Below, piece by piece: positions 16,114 to 24,195 of a stretch of 40,379 nt of DNA (its first letter is position 1; every line of letters starts with the position of its first letter). Source of the stretch: an uncultured Erysipelotrichaceae bacterium (GTDB lineage: Bacteria > Bacillota_I > Bacilli_A > RFN20 > CAG-826); the NCBI GenBank assembly GCA_902800025.1, contig CADCDA010000011.1:1-40379 (forward strand). The letters run 5' to 3'. The position numbers and the translations under genes were made by a program. The notes beneath the pieces are model-generated. The model searched no databases. It worked only from the letters and a program-made list of their open reading frames with translations, and was not told where the DNA came from.

Positions 16114-17153
16114 TTCGCTAATTCAGGCTCTTCTTTGCGAAGGGTCTTTTTTAAGTATAGATATAAAACAATAAATAGCGCATTTAGCAAAATTGAGGCT
16201 GCCATCCAATACCAATATACGGAAATATCCTTTCCTTTAATTGATAATCTAATCATTCTAGCGATTGGATATACGATATTAGCGGCACTCAAGGTTAAAA
16301 ATATCAAAGTTGTTAACCTATTATTTTGTTTTTTTAGCAACGTTCTTAAGATGGAATTAATTGAGGCAAGAACAATAACGAGTCCTGTAACAAAAAGCAT
16401 TAATGCATCGCCATCAAATGAGATATCATATGTTCCTTCCCATTCTTCCATGTAGTAGCTCTTTATGTATTTTATTAAGAAGAATATAAAGAGGAACAAT
16501 CCTGATAATAACATCGCTGGATTGATTCCAAAGTCAAATAGTGGAACATTCTTTTGCTTTTCTTCGTTAATTGCGACTGGTACTTCAAGTATTTTTGGTG
16601 CTCTTAAATATAGAGGGACTAAAATCATCATTGTTAAAACTATAGAAGGACCAACCGCTGCCATATTATATGCCAAAGAATATAACCATGGCTGACCGTT
16701 AAACTCTGCCCATGTAATATAATCGGCAAAGAAGATTCCGCCAGATAGGAAATGCAAAGAGAATTTAAATAATCCACCAATTAATGTAGCAACTAATAAA
16801 ATTATAATTTTGTTAGTTTTCTTTTCTTGCTTATCAAATAACGGCTTGAAGAATCCTGCACCAGCAACGACCGCATATGGAAGGATATAATCTAGCAAAA
16901 CTTGCCAAATGTTTATGATATATGGGCCAGTTGAAAAATCTAATAAACCCATAATTAATCCAGTTGCAAAACCCGCAATCGGACCTCTTCTAAACGAGAT
17001 AATGACGACTGCAATAATTGCAAATCCGATTGAGCCACCGTTAGGGAATATTGCTTTAGCAATAGAACCCTGCAATTCATCAAAAACAAATCCTAAAGCG
17101 GCAAACAAAGCCACTTCAACGATTGTTCTTATCATGCTTGAACTTTTATTCAT
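16110..17153 (-). CDS. thiT: Thiamine ECF transporter S component ThiT with extra C-terminal membrane domain
   Basis: Residues 1 to about 185 match ThiT (YuaJ), the substrate-binding S component of an energy-coupling factor transporter for thiamine. Visible signatures are NGGSIGFAIIAVVIISFRRG, the GLIMGLLDF segment and NIWQVLLDYILPYAVVAGAG, whose Trp, Gln and Asp-Tyr match known thiamine contacts. The rest (about 186-347) adds a linker and about four further membrane helices that ThiT proteins of about 190 residues lack, and I do not recognise it. AGGAGG precedes the ATG. A TPP riboswitch with its own terminator sits in the leader, so expression should fall when thiamine pyrophosphate is plentiful. 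The ECF energising module (EcfA, EcfA', EcfT) must be elsewhere. Confidence 0.88.
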   Translation of the reverse strand: MNKSSSMIRTIVEVALFAALGFVFDELQGSIAKAIFPNGGSIGFAIIAVVIISFRRGPIAGFATGLIMGLLDFSTGPYIINIWQVLLDYILPYAVVAGAGFFKPLFDKQEKKTNKIIILLVATLIGGLFKFSLHFLSGGIFFADYITWAEFNGQPWLYSLAYNMAAVGPSIVLTMMILVPLYLRAPKILEVPVAINEEKQKNVPLFDFGINPAMLLSGLFLFIFFLIKYIKSYYMEEWEGTYDISFDGDALMLFVTGLVIVLASINSILRTLLKKQNNRLTTLIFLTLSAANIVYPIARMIRLSIKGKDISVYWYWMAASILLNALFIVLYLYLKKTLRKEEPELAN

Positions 17154-17163
17154 ATGAACCTCC

Positions 17164-17193
17164 TAAATAAAAATCTCCATCTTATGACGGAGA
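17164..17193 (-). terminator. Riboswitch-controlled terminator of thiT
   Basis: On the reverse strand an 8-bp stem (17193-17186 with 17181-17174, one G-U pair) has an ATAA loop and is followed by ATTTTTATTT. It lies between the TPP aptamer and the thiT ribosome site, as expected for a transcription-attenuating expression platform. Confidence 0.8.
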
Positions 17194-17212
17194 AAGAAGT
17201 CTAATTTAATAA

Positions 17213-17300
17213 AAAACTTCCCTCCGCTAGTATTACCTAGATCAGGTATGGTCGACCGTTCACATCGGTCCTCTCAGCCAGGTTTACCCAGCTCCCAGAA
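17213..17300 (-). promoter_or_regulatory. TPP riboswitch (THI element) controlling thiT
   Basis: The reverse strand carries the thiamine pyrophosphate aptamer: GGGAGCTGGG, then CTGGCTGAGAGG (the conserved pyrimidine-sensing CUGAGA), then ACCTGATCTAGGTAATACTAGCGGAGGGA (the conserved ACCUGAUCU and GCG..AGGGA). A 5' TTCT can pair with the final GGGAA to close helix P1. The predicted transcript starts almost at the first base of the aptamer. Regulation by thiamine agrees with the ThiT assignment of the gene it controls. Confidence 0.95.
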
Positions 17301-17303
17301 ATG

Positions 17304-17332
17304 ATTATAGTCGTTTTCCTTCTAATAATCAA
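17304..17332 (-). promoter_or_regulatory. Promoter of the TPP riboswitch-thiT unit
   Basis: On the reverse strand TTGATT (17332-17327), a 17-base spacer and a perfect TATAAT (17309-17304) place the start at about 17297, at the 5' edge of the aptamer. Confidence 0.75.
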
Positions 17333-17417
17333 AAAAATGAATATAATAAGTTCTACATAAATTGCTCTCATTTATGAGGCATTTATGTTATCATTGTTAT
17401 CGCTAGGAGTTATAAAG

Positions 17418-18431
17418 ATGGCAAAACAAAAGAAACAAAATGTCGATTCTGAAGTCGAAATCAAAATAGAAAATCCAGAAGAAGAACAAAAGAAATTAGA
17501 TAAGAGCTTGGACCTTATTCCTCTTTGTAGAGAAAAAAGCGATACTCCTTATCATGAAGAAGTCGAAAATGAACGAAAAAATATCTTTAAGGTTTATAAG
17601 AAAGCACGTACAGAAAATAACGTCATTATGGTTATTACTGTGTTAGTTTTTGTTGCCTCTATGATTTTAATGGTTACACCTGAAACAAAAAGCTGGGGAA
17701 CAATCGCCGGTGGTGTTGCTATTGGTGTAGTTATTGTCTTCTTAATTGTCCATTACATCTTAACTAGGAACTTATTTCCAAATACAACAAAGAATTATAT
17801 TCGCTATTTTATGGAACACACTGATAACTATATCTTTGATATAGAAAATGTCCATGATCAAAAATTATATTTTGAAAAAAGATATGTCGTCTCTGATGTG
17901 CTACAAGATCGTTGCTATAAAGATGTTATAGATACCGCTAGTAGAAATATTGTTTCTGGAACATATAAAGAAAAGCCATTTGAATGTGGTGAATTAGCGT
18001 TATATAAAGCTGGCGCTAAAAGATATCAAAAAGCAGTTATCTTTGTCGGAAAATATCTTACTGCTGCTAATAATCTTCATTTCCCAGAAAGATACATTAT
18101 TCAAATCAAGGCGGTTAATGAAACTGATAAGCCAAATGATATTGAAGATTTAGTGATTCTTCACGAACAAAATAACTTTGTTGTCTATGGTAAAGAAGGC
18201 GCAAATTTTGAAAAAGATTTAGGTAAAGAATTATTAGATAATTTAAAGTCCATCGAATGCACTGGCGCTTTACTTAATGTAAATATCGTCTTATGGGCAG
18301 GAAGAACTGCAGCGTATCTTTCATATGATGATTCAATTGTCGCAATTCCTTTTGATAAGGCAATTGTTCCTGAGAGCTATGCTCAACTTAAAAAGAACAT
18401 TTCAGAAGTATTAGAAATCTTGGTTGATTAA
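17418..18431 (+). CDS. Two-helix membrane protein, unknown function
   Basis: This 337-residue protein has a charged cytoplasmic N terminus of about 65 residues, two membrane helices (about 66-85 and 93-115) joined by a short loop, and a soluble domain of about 220 residues, probably cytoplasmic. The soluble part is mixed alpha/beta, with YLTAANNLHFPERYIIQIK and VNIVLWAGRTAAYLSYDDSIVAIP, and I recognise no family. AGGAG nine bases before ATG 17418 selects this start over the ATG at 17385. A TATAAT at 17342-17347 may be its promoter -10. The next ATG is one base after its stop, so it probably heads the transcript carrying the DUF402 phosphatase and t6A genes. Confidence 0.75.
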   Translation: MAKQKKQNVDSEVEIKIENPEEEQKKLDKSLDLIPLCREKSDTPYHEEVENERKNIFKVYKKARTENNVIMVITVLVFVASMILMVTPETKSWGTIAGGVAIGVVIVFLIVHYILTRNLFPNTTKNYIRYFMEHTDNYIFDIENVHDQKLYFEKRYVVSDVLQDRCYKDVIDTASRNIVSGTYKEKPFECGELALYKAGAKRYQKAVIFVGKYLTAANNLHFPERYIIQIKAVNETDKPNDIEDLVILHEQNNFVVYGKEGANFEKDLGKELLDNLKSIECTGALLNVNIVLWAGRTAAYLSYDDSIVAIPFDKAIVPESYAQLKKNISEVLEILVD

Positions 18432-18432
18432 T

Positions 18433-18969
18433 ATGGGATTATTTGGTCATTGGTTAGCGATTCAATGTTATAAACATGACGGTTCCTTACATAGGTGTTG
18501 GGATCGTGGTTTAGTGTTGGCTAATAACGATGACTATGTGGTTGTTGCTACTAAACGAGCTAAGGTTATGGAAAATAACGGTAGACGTTGGTTTACTAAA
18601 GAACCAGCAGTTACTATCTTCTCCAAAAAAGAGTGGTGGAACGTTATTTGTATGCTCAAAGAAGATGGCATTTGTTATTATTGTAACATTGCGTCTCCTG
18701 CTCTTGTTAATCATAAAATGATTAAATACATTGATTATGATTTAGATACAAAACTTTTCCCATCTGGTGATATTAGGATTTTAGATGAGAAAGAGTATTT
18801 AAGACACAAAAAGAATTATAACTACAGTGACGATTTAGATACCGTCTTAAAATATCAAACAAACGAGATTGTCAAAAAAATGGAAAACAGAGAGTGGCCA
18901 TTTGATGATGAACGCATAAAAAAATATTACGACAAATTCTTAAACACTCTTGGTAAGGATAAAGAATAA
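18433..18969 (+). CDS. DUF402 nucleoside tri-/diphosphate phosphatase (YgaC/Ntdp-like)
   Basis: This 178-residue protein closely follows the DUF402 family that includes Bacillus YgaC and staphylococcal Ntdp, which hydrolyse nucleoside tri- and diphosphates with a divalent metal. Matching blocks are IQCYKHDGSLHRCWDRG, GRRWFTKEPAVTIFSKKEWWNVICM, EDGICYYCNIASP, and the acidic IKYIDYDLDTKLFPSGDIRILDEKEY that carries the metal ligands. Length is normal. The ATG follows the previous stop by one base (TAATATG) and lacks a clear ribosome site, so translation is probably coupled. An upstream in-frame TTG at 18424 is less likely. The exact physiological substrate is not settled. Confidence 0.9.
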   Translation: MGLFGHWLAIQCYKHDGSLHRCWDRGLVLANNDDYVVVATKRAKVMENNGRRWFTKEPAVTIFSKKEWWNVICMLKEDGICYYCNIASPALVNHKMIKYIDYDLDTKLFPSGDIRILDEKEYLRHKKNYNYSDDLDTVLKYQTNEIVKKMENREWPFDDERIKKYYDKFLNTLGKDKE

Positions 18970-18971
18970 CG

Positions 18972-19421
18972 ATGGAGCATTATACATTTGAGATATTTTC
19001 TTGTGACCAAATGAATGAATTTGGTTTAAAGATCGCTAGTAGTGTCCCTAATGGCGTTGTTATTGGCTTATTAGGAGATTTAGGGGCTGGCAAAACCACA
19101 CTTGTTAGAGGCGTTGCTAGAGGATTAAATATCAAAGAAGTCGTTCAGTCTCCAACATTTAATATAATGAAATTATATTTAAAAGGAGATAGACCTCTAA
19201 TTCATATCGATGCCTATCGTTTAGCGGATTTAAACACCGATATTGGTTTAGATGAATATATTGGATATGAAACAGGAATCACAATGATTGAGTGGCCTCT
19301 TTTCATCAAAGACTTATTACCAGAAAACACATTGTGGATTGAGATTAAATCTACAGGAGAAACAAGTAGACATATTGATGTTTATAGCGAAGATAAAACA
19401 CTTGTGGAGGGGCTTAAATAA
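18972..19421 (+). CDS. tsaE: tRNA threonylcarbamoyladenosine biosynthesis ATPase TsaE
   Basis: TsaE (149 residues) is the ATPase that activates the TsaB-TsaD complex in making N6-threonylcarbamoyladenosine at position 37 of tRNAs reading ANN codons. It has the Walker A motif GDLGAGKTT with Lys41, then SPTFNIMKLY, the HIDAYRL motif and the IEWP motif (LDEYIGYETGITMIEWP), all typical of the family. The gene order tsaE-tsaB-rimI-tsaD is the same as Bacillus ydiB-ydiC-ydiD-ydiE. An AAGGAT lies about a dozen bases upstream of the start. The end overlaps the tsaB start by one base. Confidence 0.96.
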   Translation: MEHYTFEIFSCDQMNEFGLKIASSVPNGVVIGLLGDLGAGKTTLVRGVARGLNIKEVVQSPTFNIMKLYLKGDRPLIHIDAYRLADLNTDIGLDEYIGYETGITMIEWPLFIKDLLPENTLWIEIKSTGETSRHIDVYSEDKTLVEGLK

Positions 19422-20005
19422 TGGCGACATTACTACTAGATAGTTCTAACACTTCATTATCTGTTGGTTTTGAAAATAACGGGGTTCTTATAGGGTTTAC
19501 TAGTTACGAAGCCTGGCAAGTTCAAAGCGAACACATGGTTCCAGAAATTGATAAATTAATGGCTAAACTTGGCCTTAGTAGAAATGATATCGATAAAATC
19601 GTAACTTCTATTGGCCCAGGTTCATATACAGGAGTAAGGATTGCTTTAACAATTGCTAAAGTTACTTCTTTAGCGTGCTCTGCGCCTATTTACCCAGTTT
19701 CTTCTTTAAGAGTGCTCAAGGACAACGACAAACCTTCTATTTGTGTGATTAACGCGAGAAGCAATAGAAGCTATTTTGGCGTCTATGAAGGAAAAACAGT
19801 AATTATAGAAGATTGCATCAAGACCAATGACGAAGTAAAAGAATATATTGCTAGCCATACTGATTATTCAATATGTGGTGACGCAAGATATTTGGGATAT
19901 GAAAATAATGACACGAACATTTGCTTACAAATGGTGAGCCTATTAGGTGTCCTTAAAAAAGCGGAGAATGACCTATCTGTGAAGCCGGTCTACATGAAGG
20001 ATTAA
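19421..20005 (+). CDS. tsaB: tRNA threonylcarbamoyladenosine biosynthesis protein TsaB
   Basis: TsaB (194 residues) is the inactive partner of TsaD in the t6A complex and serves as a scaffold between TsaD and TsaE. The ASKHA-type N terminus (MATLLLDSSNTSLSVG), the SEHMVPEIDKLM segment and SIGPGSYTGVRIALTIAKV are characteristic. The C-terminal domain is short, as in other Firmicutes, where TsaB is about 190-240 residues. GAGGGG lies a few bases before the ATG, which shares one base with the tsaE stop. It is inside the tsaE-tsaB-rimI-tsaD operon. Confidence 0.95.
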   Translation: MATLLLDSSNTSLSVGFENNGVLIGFTSYEAWQVQSEHMVPEIDKLMAKLGLSRNDIDKIVTSIGPGSYTGVRIALTIAKVTSLACSAPIYPVSSLRVLKDNDKPSICVINARSNRSYFGVYEGKTVIIEDCIKTNDEVKEYIASHTDYSICGDARYLGYENNDTNICLQMVSLLGVLKKAENDLSVKPVYMKD

Positions 20006-20007
20006 TT

Positions 20008-20487
20008 ATGAAGTATCTTGATGTTGAAATTAGACCAATGTTAGATAGTGATCTTCCTCAAGTAATGGAGATTGAAAACTTGTGTTTTCTTCATCCGTAT
20101 AAAGAGAAAGACATATTATATGAACTCCATGAAAACCCTGTAAGCACTGTTTTAGTTATTGAATACACCGCTAAATCGTTTGGGCTCAAGCAAATTGTTG
20201 GCTTTGTTGATTATTGGATCACGTTTGATAGTGGAACTATTTGTCAAATCGCTGTTCATCCAGATATCCAAAGAGAAGGAGTTGGCTCTGAATTAATGCG
20301 AGAAGTATTAAATGATGCAAGAGCTAAAAAAGTTAACACTCTTACTTTAGAAGTAAGAGCGAGCAATGAAAAGGCTATTAATTTCTATAAGAAACATGGA
20401 TTTTATGTCGTCGTTACCAAACCTCATTATTATGATAATGGTGAAGACGCTTTATATATGATGACGGAGGTGAATAAAAATGGCTAG
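20008..20487 (+). CDS. rimI: Ribosomal protein-alanine N-acetyltransferase RimI-like
   Basis: This 159-residue GNAT acetyltransferase is predicted to acetylate the N terminus of ribosomal protein S18 or similar proteins with acetyl-CoA. The acetyl-CoA motif A is IAVHPDIQREGVGSELM, followed by LEVRASNEKAINFYKKHGFYVV, the RimI pattern of a beta-strand, asparagine and helix. Position between tsaB and tsaD is the conserved Firmicutes arrangement. AAGGA precedes the start and its 3' end overlaps tsaD by eight bases. Substrate assignment follows the family and neighbourhood; close GNAT relatives can have other substrates. Confidence 0.92.
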   Translation: MKYLDVEIRPMLDSDLPQVMEIENLCFLHPYKEKDILYELHENPVSTVLVIEYTAKSFGLKQIVGFVDYWITFDSGTICQIAVHPDIQREGVGSELMREVLNDARAKKVNTLTLEVRASNEKAINFYKKHGFYVVVTKPHYYDNGEDALYMMTEVNKNG

Positions 20488-21493
20488 AATACTTGCTGTT
20501 GAAAGCAGTTGTGATGAAACTGCTGCCTCAGTTATAGAAAACGGAAAACTTTTATCAAATATTGTTTCCACTCAAATAGATGTTCACCGTAAATATGGTG
20601 GAGTTATGCCGGAAATCGCTAGTAGATTACATGCTGAAAACATTTCTATTGTCATTAAAGAAGCAATGGAAACCGCCAATCTTCAATTTGAAGATTTGGA
20701 TGCTGTGGCAATTACTAGAGGTCCAGGTTTAATTGGAGCATTACATGTTGGCTTACAAGCAGCGAAAACCATTTCTATGCTTTATAAGATTCCACTTATT
20801 CCTGTTCACCATCTTGCAGGTCACATATATGCGAACGAATACGTTTCTGAATTCAAGTTCCCTATGTTAGCGGTTGTAGTAAGTGGTGGTAATACTGAGT
20901 TAGTGCTTATGAGAGATCATCTCGACTTTGAAATCATTGCTAAAACTAGAGATGATGCGATTGGTGAGTGCTACGACAAAGTTGCAAGAGTGTTGGGACT
21001 TCCTTATCCAGGAGGAATTCCAATTGATAAATTAGCAAAAACTGGTAAACACACATATGATCTTCCAACCCCATTAAAAGGGGAACATACGCTGGATCTG
21101 TCGTATTCTGGATTAAAAACAAACGTTATTAACCTTGTTCATAATCTCGAACAAAAAGGTGAAAAAGTTAATGTCGAGGATATGTGTAAATCATTCCAAG
21201 ATGTAGCGGTTGGTCTTGTTATTGACCGCACCATTAAAGTGATTAAAGAGCATAAAGTCAATCAAGTTATTCTCGCCGGTGGTGTTTCTGCTAATTCATA
21301 CTTAAGAGAACAGATGACTCTTGAAATGAATAAGCTAGGAGTGGAGATTAATATCCCTCCAATGTGGTGCTGTACTGATAACGCAGCAATGATTGCTAAA
21401 GTCGCAGAAAGGTTATATGACCTTAAAGTGTTTGCGCCTTTAGATATCTCGGTGGATCCAAACTGGGAAATCGATGAATGGAATAAATTTTAA
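20480..21493 (+). CDS. tsaD: tRNA N6-adenosine threonylcarbamoyltransferase TsaD
   Basis: TsaD (337 residues, normal length) transfers the threonylcarbamoyl group from threonylcarbamoyl-AMP to A37 of tRNA. The ASKHA start MARILAVESSCDETA, HAEN with His51, GPGLIGALHVG, the metal-binding VHHLAGH with His111 and His115, and the C-terminal ILAGGVSANSYLR and CTDNAAMIA motifs are all present. GGAGGT precedes the ATG, and its start overlaps rimI by eight bases. It ends the t6A gene set. A short palindrome (about 21493-21510) without a T-run follows, so read-through into asnS is possible. Confidence 0.97.
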   Translation: MARILAVESSCDETAASVIENGKLLSNIVSTQIDVHRKYGGVMPEIASRLHAENISIVIKEAMETANLQFEDLDAVAITRGPGLIGALHVGLQAAKTISMLYKIPLIPVHHLAGHIYANEYVSEFKFPMLAVVVSGGNTELVLMRDHLDFEIIAKTRDDAIGECYDKVARVLGLPYPGGIPIDKLAKTGKHTYDLPTPLKGEHTLDLSYSGLKTNVINLVHNLEQKGEKVNVEDMCKSFQDVAVGLVIDRTIKVIKEHKVNQVILAGGVSANSYLREQMTLEMNKLGVEINIPPMWCCTDNAAMIAKVAERLYDLKVFAPLDISVDPNWEIDEWNKF

Positions 21494-21521
21494 ATCTTTA
21501 GTTAAAGATTAATGGTAATAT

Positions 21522-21530
21522 TGATACAAT
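21522..21530 (+). promoter_or_regulatory. Possible extended -10 promoter of asnS
   Basis: TGA-TACAAT (21522-21530) matches an extended -10. The -35 region is weak. The predicted start is about 21537, leaving a short leader that contains the GAGAGGA ribosome site. Confidence 0.45.
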
Positions 21531-21548
21531 TACTGAGAGGACGTCAAA

Positions 21549-22946
21549 ATGGAATTATTAAAAACAACAAACTTTGAATTATATGACATCGTTTTATATG
21601 GTGATCAAGAAGAAAACGATGCTATTTTAAACTCAACCATCAATTTACAAGGCTGGGTAAGAACAAATAGAAGTAATGGACAAATTGGTTTTATCGAATT
21701 TAACGATGGAACATATTTCAAAAATGTTCAGTTGGTCTATTCCAAAGATAGTAAGGATTATGAACTTCTTGCATCATTTAGAAATGGATGCGCGATTGAA
21801 GTCACTGGTAAAGTGGTGCTTACTCCAGAAAACAAACAACCATTTGAAATATCTGTTACAGAAGCTAAGCTTCTTGGAGATTGTGATGAAGATTATCCTC
21901 TTCAAAAGAAGAGACATAGTTTTGAATTTTTAAGAGAAATCGCTCATATTAGACCAAGAGGAAATACTTTCCAGGCTGTCTTTAGAGTGAGAAGTGTCCT
22001 TTCATTTGCAATTCACCAATTCTTCCAAGAGAGAGGATTCTTATATGTCCACACTCCAGAAATTACCACAAATGATGGTGAAGGAGCAGGTAATGTTTTT
22101 GATGTTACAACTCATGACACAAAAGATCCATTCTCATTCTATGGTCGTAAAGTTAACTTAACAGTTACCGGCCAATTACACGTTGAACCATTTGCGTTAG
22201 CTTTCAGAGATGTCTATACATTTGGACCAGTCTTTAGAGCAGAACATAGTAACACAGTTAGACATGCTTCTGAATTCTGGATGATTGAACCAGAAATGGC
22301 GTTCACTGATTTAAACGGCAACATGGAAGTTATTGAAGATTGTATTAAGTACTGCATCTCTTATGTTAGAGAAGCATGCCCAGAAGAAATGAAATTCTTT
22401 AATGACATGATTGATAACACATTACTTGAAAGATTGGATCATGTTGTTAACTCTGAATTTAAGAAAATGACATATACAGAAGGGATTGAAATCCTCAAAA
22501 ACGCTGTAAGAAACGGCGTGAAATTCGAAAATAGCAATATCGAATGGGGAATGGATTTACAATCAGAACATGAAAGATATTTAACAGAGAAAGTTGTTAA
22601 CGGGCCACTTTTCTTAATTGACTATCCACGTGAAATTAAAGCATTCTATATGAAAGTCAACGAAGACCAAAAGACCGTTGCTGCATGTGATTTATTAGTT
22701 CCTGCAGTTGGTGAACTCGTTGGTGGATCTCAAAGAGAAGAAAGATATGATGTCTTAAAAGCCAAGATGGATGAAATGGGTATCACCGAGGGATTAGAGT
22801 GGTATTTAGACACCAGAAGATATGGCGGTTGTGTCCACTCTGGTTTTGGAATTGGCTTTGATAGATTACTCATGTACGTTACAGGTATGCAAAACATCCG
22901 TGATGTTCAACCATATCCACGTACAAGCAACACAATTAAATACTAG
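21549..22946 (+). CDS. asnS: Asparaginyl-tRNA synthetase
   Basis: AsnRS (465 residues) is a class IIb synthetase that charges tRNA-Asn directly. The N-terminal OB-fold anticodon-binding domain (about 1-120) contains LQGWVRTNRSNGQIGFIEFNDG. The catalytic domain has motif 2 at VFRAEHSNTVRHASEFWMIEPEM and motif 3 at GCVHSGFGIGFDRLLMY. The substitution pattern GQLHVEPFALAFRDVYTFGPVFRAE is typical of AsnRS rather than AspRS. GAGAGGA precedes the ATG. Direct asparaginylation here matters for judging what GatCAB does elsewhere in the window. Confidence 0.96.
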   Translation: MELLKTTNFELYDIVLYGDQEENDAILNSTINLQGWVRTNRSNGQIGFIEFNDGTYFKNVQLVYSKDSKDYELLASFRNGCAIEVTGKVVLTPENKQPFEISVTEAKLLGDCDEDYPLQKKRHSFEFLREIAHIRPRGNTFQAVFRVRSVLSFAIHQFFQERGFLYVHTPEITTNDGEGAGNVFDVTTHDTKDPFSFYGRKVNLTVTGQLHVEPFALAFRDVYTFGPVFRAEHSNTVRHASEFWMIEPEMAFTDLNGNMEVIEDCIKYCISYVREACPEEMKFFNDMIDNTLLERLDHVVNSEFKKMTYTEGIEILKNAVRNGVKFENSNIEWGMDLQSEHERYLTEKVVNGPLFLIDYPREIKAFYMKVNEDQKTVAACDLLVPAVGELVGGSQREERYDVLKAKMDEMGITEGLEWYLDTRRYGGCVHSGFGIGFDRLLMYVTGMQNIRDVQPYPRTSNTIKY

Positions 22947-22955
22947 TATTTAAAT

Positions 22956-23096
22956 ATGGATAGCAAAGAAGCATTAGCAATCGAAAAGAAGAAAAGAAAA
23001 GCAGTTGCGAAGAAACGCATCTGCTGGGTTTTAGCTATCCTTGATGTAGCCTTAGCAATATATATTGCTGTGCAAATAATTATTCTTCTTCAGTAG
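22956..23096 (+). CDS. Small single-helix membrane protein (46 residues)
   Basis: A 46-residue frame begins nine bases after the asnS stop. It has a charged N-terminal half (MDSKEALAIEKKKRKAVAKKR), rich in lysine and likely helical, followed by one membrane helix (CWVLAILDVALAIYIAVQIIILL). The charge pattern predicts an inside N terminus. There is no clear ribosome site, so it may be translated by coupling to asnS. Its last 17 bases overlap the end of the reverse-strand membrane protein gene. The basic-helix-plus-membrane layout looks selected rather than random, but I cannot name a family. Confidence 0.5.
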   Translation: MDSKEALAIEKKKRKAVAKKRICWVLAILDVALAIYIAVQIIILLQ

Positions 23097-23754
23097 AAGA
23101 TTCTTGCTTTGGCTTTTCAATTGGTTTAGGAGCTTCGTTTTGGTGGAAACCATCGAGGCTTTTTTCAAACACTTCTCTACTTCTCTTATATAAGAGAGCA
23201 GTTCTGCTTAATAAGCTAGAAACAGTGATTAAATACCATAATCCTCCAACTAGGAAGCATGGTCCTGCAACATATCCCGCCCAGGCTTCTGCGACTAGAT
23301 GAGGTGTATTATCTAAAGCGATAAGCTGGAATCTAATGATATCGTATTGAGATCCGCTGAATTCTCCGGTGGCTTTCCATGTCCAGAAAACAGTGCCAAA
23401 GCCATCCACTGTAGAGAATGGATTATAAGACCAATCGTTATAAACGATATTTCTAACAATAATTACGATAACTCCAACTAAGATAATCAATAGTGGAATA
23501 TATGCTTGCTTGAAGAAAAGAGCCCAGTTCTTACTTCTTCCATATCTAATAAGATGTTTTCTATCGGTGATAACGTTATAAACGACAACATCATGAATAA
23601 GGGTGTCCATCTTTTTAGATTGCCACTTCATGATTCTCACCAAAAGATATCCTAAGAATCCGATAAAGACGAGGATGACTATAACGATGATTAAAAGAGA
23701 AAAGATTAATCTTTTATCATTTTCTGACAAAGTCACTAATGTTGGTATTAGCAT
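23080..23754 (-). CDS. Membrane protein, unknown function
   Basis: This 224-residue protein has membrane helices at about 15-40, 83-102 and 158-182. A basic cytoplasmic loop lies between the first two, and a 50-residue outside segment between the last two is rich in aromatic residues (NDWSYNPF, FWTWKATGEFSG). The C-terminal tail (about 195-224) is charged and low in complexity. I recognise no family. AAGGAGG eight to ten bases before the ATG supports the start. It is the third gene of a reverse-strand membrane-protein unit starting at 25110. It may have a shared role with its two upstream neighbours, none of which I can name. Confidence 0.75.
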   Translation of the reverse strand: MLIPTLVTLSENDKRLIFSLLIIVIVILVFIGFLGYLLVRIMKWQSKKMDTLIHDVVVYNVITDRKHLIRYGRSKNWALFFKQAYIPLLIILVGVIVIIVRNIVYNDWSYNPFSTVDGFGTVFWTWKATGEFSGSQYDIIRFQLIALDNTPHLVAEAWAGYVAGPCFLVGGLWYLITVSSLLSRTALLYKRSREVFEKSLDGFHQNEAPKPIEKPKQESSTEEE

Positions 23755-23755
23755 A

Positions 23756-24187
23756 TTAAATATTTCCTCCTTCCTCGTTATCTTCGACTTCTATTTCTGG
23801 AGAAGGTTTTTCTTTAATATTGTTTTCGATTTCAATTTCTGGCTCTGGTTCTTCTTTTTTGTCAGTAAAAAGTGGAGAAGCATAACCGCTTCCATAAACG
23901 ACAGAATCAGAAGGATATAAACTTAATTGTTTATCATCTTTAGGCTCTTCTTGTTGTTGATTGTCTTCTTTCGCGTCGTCACTAGTCATCTTTGCTCTTA
24001 ATTCGATATCTTCAGGAAGATCAGAGAACAAAGTTCTACCTGTAAAGAATAGGACGATTAATTTAATAAATTGAATAAAGAAAACAACCAGTCCAAAAAC
24101 AGCATATACTGCGATTGCAACTAATAAGAATGGAAACGCAAAGAAGTATCCAACACCTTTGCCAATGTTTTTAAAAATCGATGCCAT
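23756..24187 (-). CDS. Membrane protein with acidic disordered tail, unknown function
   Basis: This 143-residue protein begins MASIFKNIGKG and has one long or two short membrane helices (about 12-50), followed by an acidic, probably disordered tail with repeated E-P and E-I-E runs (EEPEPEIEIENN, SPEIEVEDNEEGG). I chose ATG 24187 because a longer frame from 24229 would run deep into the upstream gene. No strong ribosome site is seen; the start lies nine bases downstream of the previous gene's stop. The short GRTLFSDLPEDIELRAKM motif after the helices could be an interaction site. No family is recognised. Confidence 0.7.
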   Translation of the reverse strand: MASIFKNIGKGVGYFFAFPFLLVAIAVYAVFGLVVFFIQFIKLIVLFFTGRTLFSDLPEDIELRAKMTSDDAKEDNQQQEEPKDDKQLSLYPSDSVVYGSGYASPLFTDKKEEPEPEIEIENNIKEKPSPEIEVEDNEEGGNI

Positions 24188-24195
24188 ATTCTTAA

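Noticed and set aside
18424-18432. TTG start at 18424 for the DUF402 gene
   Set aside because: The family begins at MGLFGHW-like sequence, and ATG 18433 directly follows the previous stop, which suits coupled translation.
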